Shown here: in pieces, positions 1 through 10,400 of the stretch
Layout: each line of letters starts with the position of its first letter
How positions within the stretch are numbered: position 1 is the first letter of the stretch
From: JBKHBT01 sp046542255
Lineage (GTDB): Bacteria > UBP14 > UBA6098 > JBKHBT01
Assembly (NCBI GenBank): GCA_046542255.1
Contig: JBKHBT010000051.1
Location: 1-22,417, forward strand
DNA length: 22,417 bases
Reading direction: 5' to 3'
Translations under genes and position numbers: made by a program
The notes under the pieces: generated by a model
The model's input: only the letters and a program-made list of their open reading frames with translations
Databases searched by the model: none
Told to the model about the DNA's origin: nothing

Positions 1-18
1 AAATGACTATTTGTAATA

Positions 19-51
19 AGGAACCGTCCATTGGGCGGTTCTTATTTTATT
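19..51 (+). terminator. Rho-independent terminator of an unseen upstream gene
   Basis: An 11-bp stem (19-29 pairing with 33-43, two G-U pairs, 3-nt loop) is followed by a T-rich tract. This is a typical intrinsic terminator for a plus-strand gene ending just left of the window. The remaining bases up to 174 are AT-rich and show no gene; a TTGTCA at 83-88 could be a -35 box for the next gene, but no convincing -10 lies at the right distance. Confidence 0.7.
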
Positions 52-174
52 TAAGTAATATATACACATTATTAAATTTATCTTGTCAAATGGGATACTT
101 CTTATTAAGTTAAAGAATAGTTAAGTCCTTTTTCTTTATGACGATAATGTAAACTAAAGGATTCGGGAGTTAAT

Positions 175-945
175 TTGGCAGCAGCTAAAAGACGAAAACA
201 TAAACCACAGAAATGGGAAGACGATAGGCCAAAACCTATTAAGGGCCGTTTATTTCAGCTTCCTCGTTCACCTGTGCCATGGGGCATACTCGATCTTTCG
301 AATGTTGCCAGATGTGGGTATTGCGGAAAACCGATAAAGCCCTTTACTAATCAAGTCCTTAAAGAAGGCGAGAAACGAAAGGTACCTCGTTTCTATACAT
401 GCTCTGTTGGTTGCGAACAGTCTGGCATTCAGAGAGTTAGCTTTCTTGATAAAAAGTTGCTCTCATGGATGAAAGAAAGGCTCGATGAAAAAGTAGGCGA
501 TTTCATATGGGGATATGATGAAGAACAACTTATGGCAGAGTTCAATTATCTCACCGAACTGGCACATAAAAGACGAGGCCTACAAACTGATCTGGTCCTG
601 GATGCTTTTCATGCACCGCAAATTCTTGAGAAGCTCAAAAAGGTCGAAAGAGAATATGATATGCAAAAACACAAGCTGGATACATATGATCAGTTGCCTT
701 TCAATGAAAACCCTTTGATTGGTGTAATGTTAGAAGAGGATATTGAAAAGCTTGCAGATTATGATATCAATTTCCGAAAGAAAATGCTTCATTTTATGAT
801 ATACAGCGTAAGAATTTTCCGCGAATATATTTTGATTCGCGCGGTACCGATTACTGATAAAGAATATGAAGTAACCAAAGGCCTTGGCCCACAGGCATCA
901 ATTAATCTTAGCTCGGATTTCCGGAGTAAACCAACAGAAGAATAA
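175..945 (+). CDS. Zinc-ribbon/coiled-coil protein resembling the C-terminal part of a large serine recombinase
   Basis: The protein has 256 residues and starts at TTG 175, supported by a GGGAG ribosome binding site a few bases upstream. After a very basic N terminus (residues 1-24) comes a probable zinc ribbon with Cys47, Cys50, Cys76 and Cys80, then a predicted alpha-helical coiled-coil stretch (about 90-215) and a short beta-like end. This order (zinc beta ribbon, coiled coil, short strand region) matches the C-terminal part of large serine recombinases, where it binds DNA and mediates synapsis. The N-terminal resolvase domain with the catalytic serine is absent and no remnant of it is visible in the 174 bases upstream, so it is either a relic of a mobile element or a stand-alone DNA-binding protein. 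It has only 4 TCGA tetranucleotides in 771 bp, unlike the neighbours, which hints at foreign origin. It ends 2 bp from the end of queA. The domain resemblance is by eye. Confidence 0.6.
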   Translation: MAAAKRRKHKPQKWEDDRPKPIKGRLFQLPRSPVPWGILDLSNVARCGYCGKPIKPFTNQVLKEGEKRKVPRFYTCSVGCEQSGIQRVSFLDKKLLSWMKERLDEKVGDFIWGYDEEQLMAEFNYLTELAHKRRGLQTDLVLDAFHAPQILEKLKKVEREYDMQKHKLDTYDQLPFNENPLIGVMLEEDIEKLADYDINFRKKMLHFMIYSVRIFREYILIRAVPITDKEYEVTKGLGPQASINLSSDFRSKPTEE

Positions 946-947
946 AC

Positions 948-2018
948 TTACCTAATCAACATCGAATCACCATAACTAAAAAATCGAAAATCATTATCCA
1001 AAGCATATTTATATGCATTTAAAATATTATCTCTTCCTGCAAAGGCTGAAACCATGACTATAAGCGATGAGCCTGGAAGATGAAAATTTGTAATCATGCC
1101 ATCCACTACTTTGAAATCATATGGAGGATAGATAAAAATATCAGTCTCGCCCTGGCCGGCAGTTAGTGGGTGCCCTATTGTCTCTAAGGTCCTAACAGAG
1201 GTCGTACCTACTGCAATAACTCGCCTTTTAGATTCCTTTTGCCGATTGATCTTTTCTGCAGTCTGTTGGCTCAAAGTATAGAATTCGCTATGCATTTTAT
1301 GCTCTCTAATATCCCAAACATCGATTGGCCTAAAAGTCCCGATTCCTACATGAAGAGTAATATCTGCAAACTCGATGCCCTTTTTTTTTAGCTTTTCCAG
1401 TAGTCTCTTGTCGAAATGCAGTCCGGCTGTTGGCGCTGCAACGGCACCTTCTTCTTTGGCATAAACCGTCTGATAGCGCTTGCGGTCTTCTGGCCTATCG
1501 GATCTATGGATGTATGGTGGAAGTGGCATATGGCCGACATCTTCGAGGGCTTCCATGAGATTTTCATCTCTATCAAATCTGATCCTTCGAATTCCAGCAT
1601 CGAAAGTCTCGAGTATTTCACATGATATTGCGATATTACCATCGCTATCAAAAAAATCGACAATACTACCCTTTTTCAATCTTTTTGCCGGTTTACATAG
1701 ACATTGCCATGCTTTATCGCCAAGATTTTTGGTCAATAGTATCTCGATTTTAGCGCCAGTATGACGCTTTATTCCGAATAATCGAGCAGGAATAACCTTA
1801 GTATTATTGAAAACCAATAGATCATCATCTCGAAGGAAATTCGCTATATTTTCAAAATGGGAGCTTTGGATGGCGCCATCGTCTTTATCAAGGACAAGCA
1901 ATTTGCTTTTTGTTCTCTTGTCCGCAGGTTTTTGAGCGATTTTGCTTTCATCGATTTGATATTTGTAATTTTCGATGTGAAATATTTTCGGAATTTTAAT
2001 ATTGGAATCCATTATCAA
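948..2018 (-). CDS. queA: S-adenosylmethionine:tRNA ribosyltransferase-isomerase (QueA)
   Basis: QueA transfers and isomerises the ribosyl part of S-adenosylmethionine onto 7-aminomethyl-7-deazaguanine at tRNA position 34, giving epoxyqueuosine in the queuosine pathway; it is cytosolic. The 356 residues match the usual family length. Characteristic blocks are present in order: FNNTKVIPARL (70-80), GHMPLPPYI (162-170), EEGAVAAPTAGLHF (about 189-202), HVGIGTFRPI (223-232), HKMHSEFY (240-247), GTTSVRTLE (271-279) and TNFHLPGSSL (310-319). The frame begins at TTG 2018, which has AAGGA at good spacing and overlaps the uvrA stop; an ATG two codons later (2012) is the alternative. The gene sits directly behind uvrA and is probably co-transcribed and translationally coupled. 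A run of nine A in the coding strand (around 1381-1389) is a possible slippage site, but the frame is intact. Confidence 0.97.
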   Translation of the reverse strand: MIMDSNIKIPKIFHIENYKYQIDESKIAQKPADKRTKSKLLVLDKDDGAIQSSHFENIANFLRDDDLLVFNNTKVIPARLFGIKRHTGAKIEILLTKNLGDKAWQCLCKPAKRLKKGSIVDFFDSDGNIAISCEILETFDAGIRRIRFDRDENLMEALEDVGHMPLPPYIHRSDRPEDRKRYQTVYAKEEGAVAAPTAGLHFDKRLLEKLKKKGIEFADITLHVGIGTFRPIDVWDIREHKMHSEFYTLSQQTAEKINRQKESKRRVIAVGTTSVRTLETIGHPLTAGQGETDIFIYPPYDFKVVDGMITNFHLPGSSLIVMVSAFAGRDNILNAYKYALDNDFRFFSYGDSMLIR

Positions 2019-4843
2019 AGAATTTCCTTGAGGTATTGTCCGGTATAGCTGTTTTTATCTTTTGAGATTTCTTTTGGTGGGCCCTGAGCAATAATCCGTC
2101 CGCCTTCCTCGCCACCTTCAGGGCCTAAATCGATTATCCAGTCAGAAAATTTCAGTATCTCGAGATTATGTTCGATAACCATGACAGTATTGCCACGTTC
2201 TACCAGCCTATCTAGCACTTCGATTAGAAGCTGTACATCGGCAGCATGAAGCCCGACAGTGGGTTCATCCAAAATATACAGTGTCTTGCCGGTATCGCGT
2301 TTTCCCAGCTCATTAGAAAGCTTGACTCTCTGTGCCTCGCCGCCCGATAATGTAATAGCGCTCTGCCCCAGTTTCACATAGCCAAGCCCAACATCTGATA
2401 GTACTTTCAATTTATCGGCGACCTGAGGAATCTTGCTGAAGAATTCAAGGGCCTCATCGACAGTCATTTCAAGGACATCAGCAATAGTCTTTCCCTTGTA
2501 TTTGATAGCTAGCGTTTCTCTATTATATCTTTTACCGCCGCATGTATCGCACGGTACATAGACATCTGGCAAAAAGTGCATCTCGAGTTTATTCTGGCCC
2601 TGGCCGCCACATGCTTCGCATCTTCCGCCTTTGACATTAAATGAAAACCTTCCCGGTTTATATCCCATAGCCCGTGACTCTGGCAAAGAAGCAAAAAGTT
2701 CTCGTATTGGAGTAAAAACGCCTGTATATGTAGCTGGATTAGATCGGGGTGTCCTGCCTATTGGCGATTGGTCGATATCTATGACCTTATCGAGATGAAC
2801 ATAACCCTGGATATCCCGATACGGCAATGCCCTCGCATGAGAACGATGAAAACGGCGCGATAGAACAGGATAGAGAGTTTCATTTATCAAAGAGCTTTTT
2901 CCACTACCAGAAACGCCAGAGACACATACAAAAAGCCCAAGTGGCACTTCCAAACGAACTTCTTTGAGATTATGTCCGGTAGCACCAGTCAGGATAAGTT
3001 TCTTTGTGCTATCGACTTTTCGATTTCTTGATTGGATTGTTTTCAGTTTACCGGACATATACTGTCCTGTTAAGCTATTTTTAACTTTTATAATTTCCTT
3101 TGGCGAACCTTGTGCAATTATCTCGCCACCATGGATACCAGCCCTCGGGCCAATATCAACAATATGGTCGGCGCGCATTATTGTCTCCAGATCATGCTCG
3201 ACGACTACGATTGTATTACCAAGGTCTCTAAGATGTTCTAATGTTTTTATCAACCTGATATTATCGCGCTGGTGAAGGCCTATCGATGGTTCATCGAGAA
3301 TATAGAGAACGCCCACAAGCTGGGAACCTATCTGTGTTGCAAGGCGTATTCTTTGTGCTTCGCCACCTGAAAGAGAATGACTCTCGCGATCGAGTGTCAG
3401 ATAAGAAACTCCGACATTTACCAGAAACCCCAATCTCTCGCGAATCTCTTTTAGAATCTGCTTAGCAATTATCATTTCTCTATCGGTAAGCTCATCTTTT
3501 AGCCAATCGAAAAGCTCTTTGGATTTACCGATACTCATTTTGGTGATATCATTAATGCTTTTATCACGAATAAGAACTGCCAGGCTTTCTTTTCGAAGCC
3601 TAGCACCACCGCATTTCGGGCAAGCGATCTTTCGCATAAAACCTTCGATCCAGCGACGAACCCCTGATGATGAAGTCTCTTTATGCCTTCTGAGAAGATT
3701 GGGAATGACACCTTCGAAAGCATCATCGAATTCGCCCTTCCAGCGGCCATCGGAGCTTTCATAATTAAAATGATATTTTTTATCGTCGCTTCCATATAAT
3801 ATGATTTCCTGCGCTTCTTCAGATAATGACTCGAATGGGTCATAAATCGAAAAACCATGCTCCTTGCCAATCACCTTGAGCCTGAAATAGTAATGTTTGC
3901 CAAGCGGTGTTCCCCAGGCTTTTATTGCTCCATCGGCAAGAGACAATTTAGTGTCTGGAATGACGAGTCCCGGGTCGATTGTCATCTGGGTGCCAATACC
4001 ATCGCATTCTGGACAGGCGCCATATGGCGAGTTGAACGAAAACATTCTCGGCGAAAGTTCGGGAAGGCTAATTCCGCATTCCGCGCATGCATAATGTTCG
4101 GAATAGACCGCATCATCGCCGGTATCGAAATTGCTTATTATAACAAGCCCATCGCCAAATCTAAGTGCAGTTTCGATGGACTCGAAAAGCCTGCTATGGA
4201 TATCATCTGAAATCTTAAGTCTATCGACTACAATTTCTATCGTATGTGCTTTTTTCTTATCTAATTTGATTTTCTTATCCAGAGTAGTTATCTCGCCATC
4301 TATTCTTACTCGAACAAATCCATCTCGCTTTATCTGATCTATAAGATTGTGATGCTCGCCTTTCCTGCCCCGAATAATCGGCGATAGAACCATTATCTTG
4401 GTACCTTTGGGAAGCTCGAGAACCTGCTCGGTAATGCCTTCTGGATGCCACATCTGGATTTTTTTGCCGCAGGATGGGCAATGTGGCACACCAATTCTGG
4501 CAAAGAGCAATCTCAGGTAGTCGTATATCTCGGTGGCAGTGGCGACAATAGAACGAGGATTGTGAGATGCAACACGCTGTTGTATCGCAATAGCAGGAGA
4601 AAGGCCTTCTATAAAATCGACATCGGGTTTTTCCATAAGCGATATAAACTGCCGTGCATATGCCGAAAGCGATTCAACATATCGCCTTTGCCCTTCGGCA
4701 AATAATGTATCGAAAGCCAGCGATGATTTACCGCTGCCAGAAAGCCCTGTTACAACGATCAGCTTCTCCCGTGGAAGCCGTACGTCCAGGTCTTTTAGAT
4801 TATGCTCGCGCGCGCCTTTTATATGTATCTCGCCAGATGACAT
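2015..4843 (-). CDS. uvrA: Excinuclease ABC subunit A (UvrA)
   Basis: UvrA is the damage-recognition ATPase of nucleotide excision repair; it dimerises and loads UvrB on lesions. Counting from the ATG at 4843 the protein has 942 residues (E. coli 940). It has two ABC modules: Walker A GLSGSGKSS near 33-41 and GVSGSGKSS near 643-651, with the two LSGGEAQR signatures near 491 and 832, each followed by an LDEP Walker B. Zinc-binding cysteine pairs lie at 253/256 with 277/280 and at 742/745 with 765/768. An upstream in-frame TTG at 4876 would add 11 residues. I prefer the ATG because it puts the N terminus (SGEIHIKGAREHNLK) and the zinc fingers where E. coli UvrA has them; neither start has a good ribosome binding site. 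It overlaps the start of queA downstream. Confidence 0.98.
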   Translation of the reverse strand: MSSGEIHIKGAREHNLKDLDVRLPREKLIVVTGLSGSGKSSLAFDTLFAEGQRRYVESLSAYARQFISLMEKPDVDFIEGLSPAIAIQQRVASHNPRSIVATATEIYDYLRLLFARIGVPHCPSCGKKIQMWHPEGITEQVLELPKGTKIMVLSPIIRGRKGEHHNLIDQIKRDGFVRVRIDGEITTLDKKIKLDKKKAHTIEIVVDRLKISDDIHSRLFESIETALRFGDGLVIISNFDTGDDAVYSEHYACAECGISLPELSPRMFSFNSPYGACPECDGIGTQMTIDPGLVIPDTKLSLADGAIKAWGTPLGKHYYFRLKVIGKEHGFSIYDPFESLSEEAQEIILYGSDDKKYHFNYESSDGRWKGEFDDAFEGVIPNLLRRHKETSSSGVRRWIEGFMRKIACPKCGGARLRKESLAVLIRDKSINDITKMSIGKSKELFDWLKDELTDREMIIAKQILKEIRERLGFLVNVGVSYLTLDRESHSLSGGEAQRIRLATQIGSQLVGVLYILDEPSIGLHQRDNIRLIKTLEHLRDLGNTIVVVEHDLETIMRADHIVDIGPRAGIHGGEIIAQGSPKEIIKVKNSLTGQYMSGKLKTIQSRNRKVDSTKKLILTGATGHNLKEVRLEVPLGLFVCVSGVSGSGKSSLINETLYPVLSRRFHRSHARALPYRDIQGYVHLDKVIDIDQSPIGRTPRSNPATYTGVFTPIRELFASLPESRAMGYKPGRFSFNVKGGRCEACGGQGQNKLEMHFLPDVYVPCDTCGGKRYNRETLAIKYKGKTIADVLEMTVDEALEFFSKIPQVADKLKVLSDVGLGYVKLGQSAITLSGGEAQRVKLSNELGKRDTGKTLYILDEPTVGLHAADVQLLIEVLDRLVERGNTVMVIEHNLEILKFSDWIIDLGPEGGEEGGRIIAQGPPKEISKDKNSYTGQYLKEIL

Positions 4844-4911
4844 TTTATCAATATAGGTAAATATTTTTAATTTCAAAAGGATAAAAGCTAAAAAAATTAA
4901 GGATTATCTTC

Positions 4912-4967
4912 TAAAGCCATATATAAATAACATTTATAATACATAATATGTATAGCTATAGGCTTTA
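4912..4967. repeat. Inverted repeat in the uvrA upstream region
   Basis: TAAAGCC (4912-4918) and GGCTTTA (4961-4967) form a perfect 7-bp inverted repeat around a 42-bp, almost pure A+T core containing ACATAATATGT. The core has several TATAAT-like hexamers in both orientations, so this is the most likely place for the uvrA-queA promoter. The repeat might be an operator. No clear LexA-type box was seen. Confidence 0.35.
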
Positions 4968-4991
4968 CTGATGTTTTAACCTGAGAAGCAT

Positions 4992-5015
4992 GACAATGCG
5001 AAACAGTGCATTGTC
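4992..5015. repeat. Perfect 8-bp stem-loop between pbpC and uvrA
   Basis: GACAATGC (4992-4999) and GCATTGTC (5008-5015) flank an 8-nt loop; the stem can grow by two pairs past a one-base bulge. It lies 40 bp beyond the pbpC stop, where a terminator for the minus-strand alpha-2-macroglobulin/pbpC operon would be expected, but no T tract follows on either strand. It may be a 3' end processing or RNA-stabilising hairpin, or an operator. Confidence 0.45.
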
Positions 5016-5054
5016 TGTTTAGGTAGATAGGAAAACGCAAATTATCTCAGCCTA

Positions 5055-7451
5055 CTAATCCCGAAGGCGCGCTTCGAAATCAATTGTCCTGTTATTCCCA
5101 TAAGAATCGGTAATACTTAATCTATGCTTTCCTTTTTTCAATGATATCGCTATCGTATGAGTCTGGATTTCAGAGCCTTCAATTGTAGCTCCTATGAAAC
5201 TGCCATCGAGATACCAATATATTTCGGTATCTTCGATACTATGAGCTGCCTTCGCAATCACTTTCTGAAGATCGCCTTCCAGGCCTTTTGGCACAAGAAG
5301 CACCATATCATCTGTCGGATAGATGAACTCGAGCGGATTCTCAGTATGATGAACAGGGCAACTTTTTCGATGTGGTGGAAGGCTTCGATAGTTGTGGCCA
5401 TGCTTTTTCAGAAATTGAACTACAGATGGTGGGTAGGAAAGCCAATTCACCGCTTTATAATGGCCGGGTTCCCAGCATCGCGAGCATACTTGCTCTAAAG
5501 GCTTTTTCTGTGGATTTTCCGGATTAAAAGCTATAAAAATCTTTTTGTGATATGGGCATTTTCTAAGCGGTTTTACTTTGATTTCATTGGATATTGGCGC
5601 ATTGGCAGATGCGCTTTCGGGACAATTCGACCCTTTTGCATATCCTGTCTCCGGGCATAACTCGATTTCTTTGAAATCATTATCATCTGATTTGAACCAT
5701 GCATTATATGGGTCTTTGGGTAGAATATCAAAAATTCTAAATAAAGCTGGACCGGCTGTCTTCGCGCCTCTAATAGCAGGATTACCGATACCTGAAAAAT
5801 TCCCAGCCCAAACACCAACCGTCCATTTGGGATTGATACCAATAGCCCAGGCATCTCGATTGCCGTAGCTTGTGCCTGTTTTCCAGGCTATCGGCCATTG
5901 ATTCGAAAATAGATTCCAATAATGTTCTGCACCCGGCCTTTTTAATTCCTTGAGATTCTCAATTATCAGGTAGCTTGCGCCATTGGATATAATTTTTTGG
6001 CGATTCTCGACTGTATCGTCTTCGAAAAAAGATATATCAGCAAATTCGCCAAAATGCGCAAGACCATAATAAAGCTGCGAAAGCTCGAAAAGACTGGCCT
6101 CGGCTCCGCCCAAAATTATAGTCAATCCGTAATGTGATGATGGATTATCAAGGCTGGAGATTCCGGCATTTTGCAAAAAGTCGTAAAATTTGGGATAGCC
6201 ATATTCATATAGAAGCCGAACAGTGGGGACATTTAATGAATAGATAAGGGCATCATGTGCGCTCACGAGTCCACGATATGCCTTATCGGCATTATATGGT
6301 GCGAATGCACCGTAATAAGTTGGTATGTCCTTGAGCCTGGTTTGCGGAAGAATAAGACCCTCATCGATAGCAAGGGCATAAAGAAATGGTTTGAGCACAG
6401 AGCCATAGGAACGCTGCCCCATAACACCATCGACCATACCTGCATTATTTATATCGAAATAATCCTGCGAACCGATATAGGCACGCACCTTGCCAGTTTG
6501 ATTATCGATCACTATCGCAGAAATATTCTTGATGCCAAATTTCTGCAAAAAATCCGAGTAATCCTGGCAGATATCATTTACTTCTTTTTGTATTTCAATA
6601 TCTATAGATGTTTGGACGATACTGCCTCTTTTTTGTCTGTAAACCCTATCACAGAGATGTGGTGCATGAATATCAAATGGCAATTGGCTATCGGGAATTT
6701 CTTCGAGTTTTGAAAGCTCCAGTGTTTCTTTATTTATTGTGCCATCATCATAAAGCCTTTCCAAAAGCCAATTTCTTTTCTTTTTCAAGCTTTCACGTCC
6801 AGATACTGGATTAATCAGAGAAGGGGAATTGGGCAATATTGCTAAAGTTGCAGCTTCTGACCATGTCAGGTTTTTCGAAGGTTTATTGAAATATCTTCGA
6901 GAAGCAACTTCATAGCCAATAATATTACCGCCGTATGGCGCATGTTGGACATACATTTTCAAAATCTCATCTTTTGTAAATTTCAGTTCAATTCTAATAG
7001 CTTGCGACATTTCTTTGATCTTATTGAAAATTGTCCTATCACGCTTGCCTATTAATCTTGCGACCTGCATAGTAATCGTGCTGGCGCCGCTGACATATTC
7101 TCCCTGCGAAATATTCTGCCATATCGCTCGAGAAAGTGCAAGAAAGTCTATGCCAATATGCCTATGAAATCTTTTATCTTCGTATTTTAGAATACATGTC
7201 TCGAGTTTTTCAGGAACTTTGCTGCTATAAGGCGGAAAGAGCCATTGTTCGTCATCATTTAGGTAGATGCGAAGAATATTGCCAACTCTATCAGTAAAAA
7301 CAGTGGAATAGTCATCCGGGAACATTGGAGCTGGCAATCTGGAAATAATCAAAAATATCGATATAGAAACTACCAAAATAATTATCAGTAATGATAATTT
7401 GGGGTAATCTCTAATCTTATGCCAGATTTTTCTAATCGGTGAATCGGGCAT
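5055..7451 (-). CDS. pbpC: Penicillin-binding protein 1C (bifunctional peptidoglycan synthase)
   Basis: This is a class A penicillin-binding protein of the PBP1C type, 798 residues (E. coli PbpC 770). A short cytoplasmic start is followed by one membrane segment (about 19-37). The GT51 glycosyltransferase domain has the catalytic block EDKRFHRHIGID (91-102, Glu91). The transpeptidase domain has the SxxK motif SVLK at 351-354, SLN at 405-407 and KTG at 524-526. A cysteine-containing tail (about 598-798) fits the BiPBP_C region typical of PBP1C. All catalytic motifs are present, so it should polymerise glycan and bind beta-lactams in the periplasm. Its ATG overlaps the stop of the alpha-2-macroglobulin gene by one base (TAATG), indicating coupled translation. 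The same pairing (pbpC with yfhM) is found in E. coli and many other diderms. Confidence 0.96.
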   Translation of the reverse strand: MPDSPIRKIWHKIRDYPKLSLLIIILVVSISIFLIISRLPAPMFPDDYSTVFTDRVGNILRIYLNDDEQWLFPPYSSKVPEKLETCILKYEDKRFHRHIGIDFLALSRAIWQNISQGEYVSGASTITMQVARLIGKRDRTIFNKIKEMSQAIRIELKFTKDEILKMYVQHAPYGGNIIGYEVASRRYFNKPSKNLTWSEAATLAILPNSPSLINPVSGRESLKKKRNWLLERLYDDGTINKETLELSKLEEIPDSQLPFDIHAPHLCDRVYRQKRGSIVQTSIDIEIQKEVNDICQDYSDFLQKFGIKNISAIVIDNQTGKVRAYIGSQDYFDINNAGMVDGVMGQRSYGSVLKPFLYALAIDEGLILPQTRLKDIPTYYGAFAPYNADKAYRGLVSAHDALIYSLNVPTVRLLYEYGYPKFYDFLQNAGISSLDNPSSHYGLTIILGGAEASLFELSQLYYGLAHFGEFADISFFEDDTVENRQKIISNGASYLIIENLKELKRPGAEHYWNLFSNQWPIAWKTGTSYGNRDAWAIGINPKWTVGVWAGNFSGIGNPAIRGAKTAGPALFRIFDILPKDPYNAWFKSDDNDFKEIELCPETGYAKGSNCPESASANAPISNEIKVKPLRKCPYHKKIFIAFNPENPQKKPLEQVCSRCWEPGHYKAVNWLSYPPSVVQFLKKHGHNYRSLPPHRKSCPVHHTENPLEFIYPTDDMVLLVPKGLEGDLQKVIAKAAHSIEDTEIYWYLDGSFIGATIEGSEIQTHTIAISLKKGKHRLSITDSYGNNRTIDFEARLRD

Positions 7452-10400
7452 TATCTAGTATAAATCTTTACATTCTTTCCGGCCTGATTTGCATAATAAT
7501 CACGGTCATACATGGCTTCCACGCGCGTTGGCGGAAGATAGAAACTTCCCGGTGTTACAACATCGATCTTGAAGACAAAATCAAATTGCTTATTCCATTT
7601 GCCAAAATCGAAAAACCAGATGATTCTGTCATCTCGAATATCCATATACTCTTCGCGGCCGACTTTAAGATCGCTAACCCATTCCGGTGCAAATTCGCCA
7701 TGGAGCCTGATATTTTGGATTTCCCATCCCGAAGGCAGCATTTGTACCAATGCAATGTTTTCGATATTCTCCTTCCGCGTATTGCCAACACTAATAACGC
7801 CCCAGAAAGATGTACCTTGTTTTAGATATGTCGGGTCGATAGCGACACCAGCATCATTGTACCATCCAGTTCGCAGTCCGAGATTATGCCATTCCGATGA
7901 CACCTGGTCTTGAAGTGGAACTCCTTCCCAATCCACAGAAGCATAGACCGGCTCATCCGATTCGAGATCTATCGTTATTGTCTGTCCGAAAACGCCCGCA
8001 AGCTCCGAACTCCAAACAGCCTTATCCGATGAGAATTTGATTGATTTTCCATCGGGAAGTCCAATCGAGCCTTTGTATGTACCAGATTTCTTTAGGCTTT
8101 CCACAAACTTGCCCATCGCAAGAAGACAGTAACCTGTCGTCTGTGTATTGAGCCAGCTATCATTGGAAATTTTACTTGCAATTTCAGAATAGATTTTCAT
8201 CGCTTCATTTGTTTTGCCTGCAATTGTCATCATCTCAAGAATAATTGCCTTATCTCGATAGTATGAGCCGAAGCAGCCACCTGTTTCCTGGTAGTCTTCT
8301 ACGGATGTCCCGGCCTTCTGCATTATTCTATTGCCTATTTTCTCCTGGCCTGCGATTTTATAAGCAGCAGCAAGATACCATCTGGATGTCGAATTCATTT
8401 CATCGAGAGAATTTTGCCTTAGAAGGTTCATCGCTCCCATATCAGGATTACCAGAAAGGGCCAGTACATATACTCGATAGGTTCTTTCGAGATAATTTCC
8501 GCTTGCAGCGCGGCTTTGCCTTTTTTGGAATTTCAGAAGCTTCTCAATTAAATCCTTTGGTACATGATAGCCTTTGTTTTTGGCTTCGAAAAGGAAATGC
8601 ATGGCATAATTGGTTCCCCAAATCGATACATCCTGTTGATTTGGCCAATATGACAGGCCGCCTTCACGTGTCTGGAAACGGCGGATACGGTCGATTGTCC
8701 GATTAATGTGTTTATCGATATCTTTCATATCTTCCTTGTCCATCTCGACAATTTCTCGAATATAAAGCTGTGGGAATGCTGCGGAAGTGGTCTGTTCTAT
8801 GCAGCCATATGGATAATGCAATAGCCATTTGAGCCTATGGTTCATCGATAGCTTCTGAACTCTGGAAATATGTATCGAAGCTCTACTTGTACCATCGATT
8901 CCGGCTTTTGGAATGTCTATCGAGGTCATTATGTCCTTCTCGACTACCTTATCGATGCTCCTGAAAATCGGCGGACTCGATGGCCTCACCACAATATCGA
9001 TAACTTGCTCAGCCTTCTCGCCAAAACCTTCGGCAGTAAACTTCAGCTTTACGGTGCCGATAGCAGGTTTTGCTTTCAAATCGAAATAGACATCCTTATT
9101 ACCCGGGCTTGCAAAGCTGACTCGCTTTGCTTTCTCGCCAATAATCGAAACAGGGCCTTCGGCAGAGATTTTGACATCGACATTTCGAATATTTTTCTCG
9201 GTAGCGAAAATAGAAACAGGAATCTTGATTTCATCTTTTGGTGCGAGAACCCTTGGCATAAATGGCTGCACCATAAGAGGCGACTTGACAGGAACTGCCA
9301 ACTCGGCATTGCCATAGCTTCCTTCTTTTGCTGCAACGGCCATAATCCTGACCGAACCCATATAATTGGGCATTTTGAATTTTACCTTTGCCCTGCCTTT
9401 TCGATCAGTTTCGAGAGGGCCTTTGAACATGGCGACTGGTTTGAATCTCTTTATCTGTGGCTTGTCATCCGATTCCAAAAGATAAGGCTCCATTGCATCG
9501 CCACCGACAGTAAAGCTCTTGAATGGATTACCCCAATTAGCGCCTATTATCAACGAGTAAATATCTGCGGTAATGACTCCCAGCGCTTCTTTTCGGAAAA
9601 AATATTCCCATGGGTCGGGAGTCTTAAAGCGGGTGATATCCAGAATGCCTTCATCGACTACTGCTATTGTAAACTGCGTCTTGTTTTCATCTTCGACCTG
9701 GATTTCTACCTCGAATTCTGATTCTGGCAATATCTTCTCGGGCGCATCGATTTGCACATTCAATCTTGTCGAGGGGTCTTCTACCATTATAGGAGCAATG
9801 CCATACATTCTTATTGGCCTATCATTCTGAGTCTGCGAATGTGGTTGAATAACTGTTATATGGGCATAGGTATTCGGAACCATCTCATCGGTCACCTTCA
9901 AAGGAATCACTGTTTTGCCATCGTGTAGATTTCGCCATTTGGTATAAATTATCTGATTACCCTTTTCGAGTGAAAAAAGCAGCTTGCCTTCTGGTGGAGT
10001 TTTTACGAATATGTAAGCACTATCTCCGGGATTGTATTTTTCCTTATCGGTTGAAATAGAAAGCATATTAGCATCACGTGGCATAGAGCTGCCCTGGCCC
10101 CAATCATAGGCATTTATGAAATACCCTGCTGTATGGCCATTAGAACCATCCTGAATCTCGACATACAGTTTGCCGTATTTCTCCGGCGTAAATTTGATAG
10201 CGACAGGAACCGAGCTGGATTGGATGCTCCCTTCGGCGATCTTTTCTGTGAGATTATCGGTCTTGAAATGTCTTTTGGCTTCTTCCTGGCTGTCATAGTC
10301 ATACCACCATGAAAAATTATTCTGATAGACTCGGTATTTGAGATTTCGGCCAGCTATCGGCATCCCATCTGGATTAACTGCAATAACATAGGTATTCATC

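Noticed and set aside
175..945. A complete, active serine recombinase
   Set aside because: The protein is only 256 residues and lacks the N-terminal resolvase domain and catalytic serine; only the C-terminal type of module is present.
1381..1389. Homopolymer run in queA as a frameshift
   Set aside because: The frame continues through the run and all QueA motifs before and after it are in the same frame.
4912..4967. LexA (SOS) box upstream of uvrA
   Set aside because: The inverted repeat TAAAGCC/GGCTTTA has too long a spacer and does not resemble known LexA box types.
6255..6713. A 152-codon open frame on the plus strand
   Set aside because: Antisense to the transpeptidase region of pbpC; no domain and no ribosome binding site.
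8870..9721. A 283-codon open frame on the plus strand
   Set aside because: It lies wholly antisense to the alpha-2-macroglobulin gene, which has full-length family similarity; the product has no recognisable domain and looks like a by-product of that gene's codon use.
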